Source of the DNA: an uncultured Collinsella sp.
GTDB taxonomy: Bacteria > Actinomycetota > Coriobacteriia > Coriobacteriales > Coriobacteriaceae
Length of the DNA: 11,325 nucleotides
Direction: 5' to 3'
Assembly: GCA_900551625.1 (NCBI GenBank)
Contig: URWZ01000033.1
Location: forward strand, 1-11,325
Below are positions 7,553 to 11,325 of the stretch, one piece after another. The position numbers and the translations under genes are program-made. Below the pieces are notes generated by a model. That model was not told where the DNA came from and made no database searches. It saw nothing but the letters and a program-made list of their open reading frames with translations. The first letter of the stretch is position 1. Every line of letters starts with the position of its first letter.

Positions 7553-8511
7553 GCAACGCCCGCCCGGCGGAGACCCATACGGATCAGGCTGTCGCACACC
7601 TGCGGGAACGTCATGTCGTCGGTATGGCGAATCTCATCGGGATACAGCGACGTATCGGTCATGCCGGGAATGGTGTTGGTCTCGAGAATGACAGGGCCGT
7701 CCTCGCTCACGATAAAATCGCTGCGCGAAACGCCCAGACAGCCGATGGCCTTATGGGCCGCACAGGCAAGTTCCTGGGCACGCGCATAGTTTTCGGGCGA
7801 AATCTGCGCCGGAATGCGGTGGATGTCTGTGGGGTCGACGTACTTTACATCCAGGTCGTAGAACTCGCAGTCCTCAGGCTTGCGAATCTCCACAATCGGC
7901 AGCGCGCGCACGTCGTCCTCGCCGTACACGCCCACAGTGATCTCGGTTCCCTCGATGCACTTTTCGACCAGCACTTTATCGCCGTACTCAAAAGCCTTGG
8001 CGATTGCCGCCGGCAGCTCTGAGGGCTCGTGGACGAGCGAAATGCCGTAGCTGGAGCCGTTGACGGCGGGCTTTACAAAGCACCGCTCGCCACAAATCTC
8101 GACGATACGATCGATATCGACCTCGTCGCCCGCCTCAAGCGCCAGGCCGGGGGCAATGGGGATGCCCGCCTTGGCATACAGAAGCTTTGAAACCTCTTTA
8201 TCGGCGCCACATGCGCTGGCGAGCACGCCTGACGCCGTGTAGGGGATACCCAGCGTCTCCATGGCCCCCTGCATGGCGCCATCCTCACCGCCGGCGCCGT
8301 GCATGGCGATAAACGCCACGTCGAAGCCACCGGTCGCCATAGTCACCATAAAGTCATCGGCGGCGGTGTCGAGCAGCTCCACCGAGGTGTAGCCGGCCTC
8401 CTTCAGTGCCACCACGACATTCTTTCCAGAATTGAGCGAAATCTCGCGTTCGGCGGAATGGCCGCCCGCCAAGACCGCTACGTGCATGTTCTCTAGGCTT
8501 TTACCCGGCAT
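7546..8511 (-). CDS. ddl: D-alanine--D-alanine ligase
   Basis: This cytoplasmic ATP-grasp ligase joins two D-alanines for the peptidoglycan precursor. It has 321 residues, a normal family length. Visible motifs are LAGGHSAEREISLNSG (14-29), HGAGGEDGAMQG (71-82), FVKPAVNGSSYGISLV (145-160) and ILETNTIPGMTDTSL (275-289). D265, E277 and N279 match the Mg-binding residues. The omega-loop reads EFYDLDVKYVD, with Y224 at the position where a Tyr marks D-Ala-D-Ala ligases and a Phe is typical of D-Ala-D-Lac enzymes. Vancomycin-type depsipeptide specificity is therefore not predicted. AGGAGG (8521-8526) lies 9 bases before the ATG and supports the start, although Met9 begins the conserved core. The gene is divergent from rlmN and runs into dinG with a 7-base overlap. 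Confidence 0.96.
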   Translation of the reverse strand: MPGKSLENMHVAVLAGGHSAEREISLNSGKNVVVALKEAGYTSVELLDTAADDFMVTMATGGFDVAFIAMHGAGGEDGAMQGAMETLGIPYTASGVLASACGADKEVSKLLYAKAGIPIAPGLALEAGDEVDIDRIVEICGERCFVKPAVNGSSYGISLVHEPSELPAAIAKAFEYGDKVLVEKCIEGTEITVGVYGEDDVRALPIVEIRKPEDCEFYDLDVKYVDPTDIHRIPAQISPENYARAQELACAAHKAIGCLGVSRSDFIVSEDGPVILETNTIPGMTDTSLYPDEIRHTDDMTFPQVCDSLIRMGLRRAGVAC

Positions 8512-8527
8512 GGGCAGACTCCTCCTC

Positions 8528-8533
8528 TATAAT
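8528..8533 (+). promoter_or_regulatory. Possible -10 box for rlmN
   Basis: This is a perfect TATAAT on the plus strand, placing a transcript start near 8540 and a leader of about 57 bases before the rlmN ATG. No good -35 box is seen at 17-18 bases upstream, where the sequence already codes for the start of ddl. It sits directly beside the ddl ribosome site, so the match may be chance. Confidence 0.3.
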
Positions 8534-8551
8534 TTCTGCAGCTGATACCAT

Positions 8552-8581
8552 ATTGTAGCGATACCCTCTAACTTTCCCCAA
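8552..8581 (-). promoter_or_regulatory. Candidate promoter for ddl-dinG
   Basis: On the minus strand TTGGGG (8576-8581) is followed after 18 bases by TACAAT (8552-8557), a five-of-six match to the -10 consensus. Transcription would start near 8545, leaving a leader of about 35 bases that contains the strong AGGAGG ribosome site of ddl. This fits a single transcript for ddl and dinG. The -35 match is weak. Confidence 0.38.
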
Positions 8582-8596
8582 AATCGAAAGGCTTCC

Positions 8597-9649
8597 ATGA
8601 ATCCCAGGACTAAATCTCAAGATATTCGCGACTTGAGCCAAAACGATATTCGCGAACTTGTCGCCGAACTCGGCCAACCCGCTTTTCGCGCAAAGCAGCT
8701 CATCGAATGGGTTTTTGAGAAGAACGTTTGTTCGTTTGATGACATGACCAACCTTCCCAAGGCCTTCCGCGAGCAGCTGAAGGAGGCATTTGCCTTCGAC
8801 ACGCCGACCGAGCTCGCCAAGCAGGTGTCTAAGGATGGCTCTCGTAAATACCTACTCGAGTACCACGACGGTATCTCCGTCGAGACCGTCGGCATGCCTC
8901 GTCGCAACAAGCTGTCTGTCTGCGTATCTACCCAAGCCGGCTGTGGTATGGGCTGCGCTTTTTGCGCTACCGGTCTGAACGGCCTCAAGCGCTCACTGAC
9001 CGCTCAAGAGATCGTTGACCAGGTACTGCATGTTTCCAACGACTTTGGTGAGCGCGCGACGAGCGTCGTGTTCATGGGCCAGGGTGAGCCTTTCGCCAAC
9101 TACGACGAGGTCCTCAAGGCACTGCGTATTCTTAATGACCCCGATGGAATCGGTATTGGAGCACGTCATCTCACTGTCTCCACCAGCGGCGTCATTCCTG
9201 GTATTCGCAAGTTTGCCGACATTCCCGAGCAGTTCACGCTCGCCGTCTCGCTGCACTCTGCCATTCAGTCCACGCGTAATAAGCTCATGCCGGGCGTTAA
9301 GAAGTACACGCTTTTGCGCCTTCACGAGGCCCTTCAGCTCTACACCGAAAAGACCGGCCGCCGTCCGACATACGAATACGCCATGATCGAGGGCGTCAAT
9401 GACACCAACCCCGAGATGCAGGCGCTCTGCGACTTCTGCGAGGGCACGCTGTGCCACGTCAACCTGATCCAGCTCAACGATATCGAGGGCAGTCCTCTCA
9501 AACCGTCACCGATTCATAAGGTTGAAGACCTTCAGCGTCGTCTTGAGTCCCGTGGCATTGAGACCACGATCCGTAACTCTCGCGGCAACGATATCGACGC
9601 TGCTTGCGGCCAACTCAAGCAGCGCTTCAAGGTTCAGAAGAACGCGTAG
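8597..9649 (+). CDS. rlmN: Dual-specificity 23S rRNA / tRNA adenine C2-methyltransferase RlmN
   Basis: RlmN is a radical SAM enzyme that methylates C2 of A2503 in 23S rRNA and of A37 in some tRNAs, using a methyl-cysteine intermediate. The protein has 350 residues, typical for the family. The cluster motif is GCGMGCAFCATG with C116, C120 and C123. The conserved C109 lies seven residues before it. C337 in NDIDAACGQL matches the E. coli C355 position that becomes methylated, so all five functional cysteines are present. Also visible are GQGEPFANYDEV (161-172), which contains the SAM-binding GEP motif, and TVSTSGVIPGI (193-203). AAAGG (8587-8591) lies 5 bases before the ATG. The gene is transcribed alone, divergent from ddl, and ends at a hairpin terminator 35 bases after the stop. 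Cfr, a relative, is less likely given full match to RlmN motifs and the housekeeping context. Confidence 0.97.
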   Translation: MNPRTKSQDIRDLSQNDIRELVAELGQPAFRAKQLIEWVFEKNVCSFDDMTNLPKAFREQLKEAFAFDTPTELAKQVSKDGSRKYLLEYHDGISVETVGMPRRNKLSVCVSTQAGCGMGCAFCATGLNGLKRSLTAQEIVDQVLHVSNDFGERATSVVFMGQGEPFANYDEVLKALRILNDPDGIGIGARHLTVSTSGVIPGIRKFADIPEQFTLAVSLHSAIQSTRNKLMPGVKKYTLLRLHEALQLYTEKTGRRPTYEYAMIEGVNDTNPEMQALCDFCEGTLCHVNLIQLNDIEGSPLKPSPIHKVEDLQRRLESRGIETTIRNSRGNDIDAACGQLKQRFKVQKNA

Positions 9650-9665
9650 GGGAGACCAACCTAAA

Positions 9666-9681
9666 CGTTTCATGTGAAACA
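9666..9681. promoter_or_regulatory. parS: parS centromere site for ParB
   Basis: CGTTTCATGTGAAACA matches the widely conserved bacterial parS consensus TGTTTCACGTGAAACA at 14 of 16 positions. The differences are C for T at the first base and T for C at the eighth. The GTTTCA and TGAAAC half-sites are intact. ParB loads here as a CTP-dependent clamp, and ParA moves the resulting complex. The site lies 16 bases after the rlmN stop and about 0.4 kb from the 3' end of parB, the usual neighbourhood for parS. I saw no second good match in the window. Confidence 0.85.
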
Positions 9682-9684
9682 TCG

Positions 9685-9720
9685 AACAGCCCCGGTTGCT
9701 TAATTGCAACCGGGGCTGTT
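9685..9720 (+). terminator. Intrinsic terminator of rlmN
   Basis: AACAGCCCCGGTTGC (9685-9699) and GCAACCGGGGCTGTT (9706-9720) form a perfect 15-bp stem with the 6-base loop TTAATT. The following bases TCATATCTAT are T-rich but not a clean T run. It begins 3 bases after parS and ends the rlmN transcript. It might also act on transcripts from the other side, because the stem is symmetric and starts with AA. Confidence 0.8.
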
Positions 9721-9776
9721 TCATATCTATCGCTAATTCGCATCGAGCGATTGTTCAACATCTTTTCCGCAAGAAA

Positions 9777-9816
9777 TAAGGGGTCCTTGTTCTGGCGTTC
9801 AGACAAGAACCCCTTA
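9777..9816 (-). terminator. Intrinsic terminator of the parA-parB-small protein operon
   Basis: TAAGGGGTCCTTGT (9777-9790) pairs with ACAAGAACCCCTTA (9803-9816), leaving a 12-base middle part in which CTG and CAG can extend the stem. The single imperfect position is a G-U wobble in minus-strand RNA but an A-C mismatch in plus-strand RNA, so the fold suits the minus strand. There the stem is followed by TTTCTTG. It lies 25 bases past the stop of the small membrane-protein gene. The bases between this and the rlmN terminator hold only a 6-bp inverted repeat (9729-9734 with 9746-9751). Confidence 0.7.
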
Positions 9817-9841
9817 AAAAAGGCTAGTAATTGTTAGGTAC

Positions 9842-10096
9842 CTAAAAGCCTACATTTTCCCATTGATGGTTAACCCAATCTTGATTAATCTTGGGATTCT
9901 TAGTTACCTGAGCTGTACGCATAGCGACATCCTCAGTCATAACATCCATTTTCTTTTTGGACGTATCGACGATATCTTGCGCTCCGCGAAGCAGACGACC
10001 ACGCAATTCATCGTCTGTTGCGATCTTAAATCCCGCAAACGCACCAACCGCTACAGTTGCAGCCAAAGCAAGAGCAGTCAGAACTTTATTCTTCAT
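9842..10096 (-). CDS. Small single-pass membrane protein coupled to parB, unknown function
   Basis: I do not recognise this 84-residue protein. Residues 4-26 are a hydrophobic stretch (VLTALALAATVAVGAFAG) after a basic MKNK start, so it is a signal anchor or one membrane helix, probably with the tail in or outside the cytoplasm by an unknown topology. The remainder is a mostly charged helical tail (DELRGRLLRGAQDIVDTSKKK) ending in an aromatic patch (WVNHQWENVGF). The pattern of a short glycine/alanine-rich helix plus charged tail recalls YtxH-type small proteins, but only loosely. I chose the ATG at 10096, which has AGGGAG (10103-10108) 6 bases upstream and overlaps the end of parB by 11 bases; an ATG at 10114 has no such site. 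It is the last gene before the operon terminator, so it should be made together with ParA and ParB. Confidence 0.8.
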   Translation of the reverse strand: MKNKVLTALALAATVAVGAFAGFKIATDDELRGRLLRGAQDIVDTSKKKMDVMTEDVAMRTAQVTKNPKINQDWVNHQWENVGF

Positions 10097-10991
10097 CCTG
10101 GTCTCCCTGGTCAAATTGAATCATCTCGCCAAGAATGCGAGACAGCTCTTCCTCATCCTTAAACTCGATCTCGATTTTATTCTTGCCGCGCGAGCTCTTG
10201 ACGCGAACGTTCGTGTTAAACACCTGACGCAGAACGCGTGCAGCCTTCTTAAAAGACTGAGGCGTTGCAGGGCGAGGTGTTTTAGACGTCTCTCCAGCAG
10301 AAAACAGTGGGGCAAGATTTTCTGTCGCACGGACAGACAATCCCTCTGCAACAACCTTCTCAGCAAGATTAATGCGCGCATCTTCATACGGAACAGCAAG
10401 AATTGCACGAGCATGACCAGCAGTTAGCTTGCCTTCAAAGATCATATGCTGAACTACCTCTGGAAGATCAAGCAAGCGCAACGAATTCGTGATTGCGGAA
10501 CGAGACTTGCTGACAGCCTTTGACAAGGCTTCTTGAGTCATACCGCTCGCATCGATGAGCTGTCGATATCCCTTTGCCTCTTCGACGGGGTTAAGGTCAG
10601 AGCGCTGAAGGTTTTCAATCAGCGCGAGTGCAAGCATCTGCTCATCATCAACATCTTTAATGATGACGGGGAGCTCCTCAAGACCCGCAAGTTTCGAAGC
10701 CTGATAACGGCGCTCACCCGCGATAATCTCATAGCCATTACCGTGCTTGCGCACAAGAAGCGGCTGAAGAACGCCATGCTCCTGAATTGACTCACTCAAC
10801 TCTCGAAGCTCGGTCTCGTTGAAGTGAATTCGTGGCTGATTTGGGTTCGGAACGATGTCTTCGATTGGAAGTTTAGTTTCCGAAGCGGCATTTGATGCTG
10901 ACGATGCAGATCCGCCAGTCTCATATTCAGCTTCCGAAACCAGTGCATTGAGTCCACGACCCAAGCCGCCGCGCTTCTTAGGACTAGGCAC
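10086..10991 (-). CDS. parB: Chromosome partitioning protein ParB (Spo0J family)
   Basis: The protein has 301 residues. It begins with the family's conserved tail KKRGGLGRGLNALVS, whose Leu-Gly-x-Gly-Leu segment normally contacts ParA. The CTP-binding domain runs from about 41 to 135, with IVPNPNQPR, AGERRYQA (91-98) and ENLQRSDLNPVEEA (126-139), the latter two being the CTPase and arginine-rich motifs needed for clamp loading at parS. A helix-turn-helix lies at about 150-180 (TQEALSKAVSKSRSAITNSL), followed by LTAGHARAIL (189-198). The C-terminal dimerisation domain is about 245-292, with a Lys-rich stretch. The start is GTG; see the ribosome site entry. It overlaps parA by 8 bases and the small membrane-protein gene by 11. 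A near-consensus parS lies about 0.4 kb downstream. Confidence 0.97.
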   Translation of the reverse strand: MPSPKKRGGLGRGLNALVSEAEYETGGSASSASNAASETKLPIEDIVPNPNQPRIHFNETELRELSESIQEHGVLQPLLVRKHGNGYEIIAGERRYQASKLAGLEELPVIIKDVDDEQMLALALIENLQRSDLNPVEEAKGYRQLIDASGMTQEALSKAVSKSRSAITNSLRLLDLPEVVQHMIFEGKLTAGHARAILAVPYEDARINLAEKVVAEGLSVRATENLAPLFSAGETSKTPRPATPQSFKKAARVLRQVFNTNVRVKSSRGKNKIEIEFKDEEELSRILGEMIQFDQGDQDEE

Positions 10992-11276
10992 GCTTAATCA
11001 CCTCTTTAGCAAGGTTCATATACGCCTTTGCGCCCTTATTCTGCGGCGCATAGGTAATTACAGGCTCACCGAACGAGGGCGCTTCTGATATTTTAACTGT
11101 ACGTGGAATCAAGGTCTTGAATGCCTTGTCGCCAAAATATGATTGAACCTCTTCCACAACCTGGTTCGAAAGCGATGTGCGCGAATCGTACATAGTCATA
11201 AGCACGCCATAAGTATCAAGGCTCTTATTAAGGCGTGTTTTAACCATCTTCATCGATTCAAGCAGCTTTGTGACAC
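10984..11276 (-). CDS. parA: Chromosome partitioning ATPase ParA (Soj family), C-terminal part only
   Basis: About 97 C-terminal residues are present. They read GVTKLLESMKMVKTRLN, then GVLMTMYDSRTSLSNQVVEEV and VKISEAPSFGEPV, followed by NKGAKAYMNLAKEVIKRA. These match the end of the ParA/Soj/MinD-like P-loop ATPases. The Walker A and Walker B regions would lie further upstream and are not in the window. The gene is broken at 11276 by sequencing adapter, not by a biological event, so the reading frame beyond that point means nothing. An ATG at 11253 is internal methionine, not the start, because the homology continues upstream of it. The TAG stop overlaps the parB GTG by 8 bases. ParA uses ATP-dependent nucleoid binding to move ParB-parS complexes apart. 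Confidence 0.93.
10999..11005 (-). promoter_or_regulatory. Ribosome binding site fixing the GTG start of parB
   Basis: On the minus strand this reads AGAGGTG, 7 bases before the GTG at 10991. It lies within the last codons of parA (Lys-Glu-Val), so parB translation is coupled to parA. The protein that follows starts with the usual ParB N-terminal motif, which confirms the GTG. Confidence 0.7.
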
Positions 11277-11325
11277 CTGTCTCTTATACACATCTCCGAG
11301 CCCACGAGACGCTACGCTATCTCGT
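11277..11325. other. Illumina Nextera adapter read-through (artefact)
   Basis: CTGTCTCTTATACACATCT (11277-11295) is the Tn5 transposase mosaic end used in Nextera libraries. It is followed by CCGAGCCCACGAGAC (11296-11310), the rest of the read-2 adapter, then the 8-base index GCTACGCT (11311-11318) and ATCTCGT (11319-11325), the start of the P7 end. The order and exact sequence are those of adapter read-through at the 3' end of a read. No gene should be called here, and the parA frame must stop at 11276. Confidence 0.98.

Noticed and set aside
7546..8511. D-Ala-D-Lac ligase (vancomycin-type) reading of ddl
   Set aside because: Tyr224 in the omega-loop fits the D-Ala-D-Ala class, and no vanH- or vanX-like gene is adjacent.
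8722..8733. GAACGTTTGTTC, which matches the Gram-positive LexA core GAAC-N4-GTTC
   Set aside because: It lies inside the rlmN coding region (codons 42-46), not in a promoter, and flanking positions depart from the full consensus. Chance is the simplest explanation.
9729..9751. Inverted repeat ATCGCT ... AGCGAT with an 11-base loop
   Set aside because: Six base pairs with a long loop is weak and sits between two much better terminators.

Overview
The window looks like the end of a draft contig from a high-GC Gram-positive bacterium. I would guess the Coriobacteriia, perhaps Collinsella-like. This rests on GC-rich codon use, a tandem PafB/PafC-like WYL regulator pair, a very large acidic membrane-anchored M28-like protein and chromosomal parAB genes. 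The genus is a guess from protein style, not from a search. There are eight genes. No tRNA, rRNA, CRISPR array or insertion sequence is visible, and no gap between genes exceeds about 200 bases.

Layout. (1) Positions 1-2537, minus strand: the N-terminal 845 codons of a membrane protein related to M28 zinc aminopeptidases, with a huge low-complexity insert; its 3' end lies off the window. (2) Positions 2735-4661, plus strand: two overlapping WYL-domain regulators resembling PafB and PafC, divergent from gene 1. (3) Positions 4658-8511, minus strand: ddl (D-alanine--D-alanine ligase) followed by a dinG-family exonuclease-helicase gene whose start overlaps the end of ddl. The dinG stop shares the bases TTAA with the stop of the PafC-like gene. 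(4) Positions 8597-9649, plus strand: rlmN, divergent from ddl. (5) Positions 9650-9841: a near-consensus parS site and two hairpin terminators, one for each converging transcript. (6) Positions 9842-11276, minus strand: parA (3' part), parB and a small one-helix membrane protein, all overlapping at their ends.

The last 49 bases (11277-11325) are not biological. They are the Illumina Nextera transposase mosaic end, adapter and index, so true sequence ends at 11276 inside parA.

Most of the window is core genome: peptidoglycan precursor synthesis (ddl), rRNA/tRNA adenosine methylation (rlmN), chromosome segregation (parA, parB, parS), DNA repair (dinG) and probably DNA-damage regulation (the WYL pair). 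The parAB end is visibly lower in GC than the rest. The least ordinary parts are the M28-like protein, which seems to lack an expected metal-bridging Asp, and the small membrane protein coupled to parB. I see no clear new mobile or defence system.
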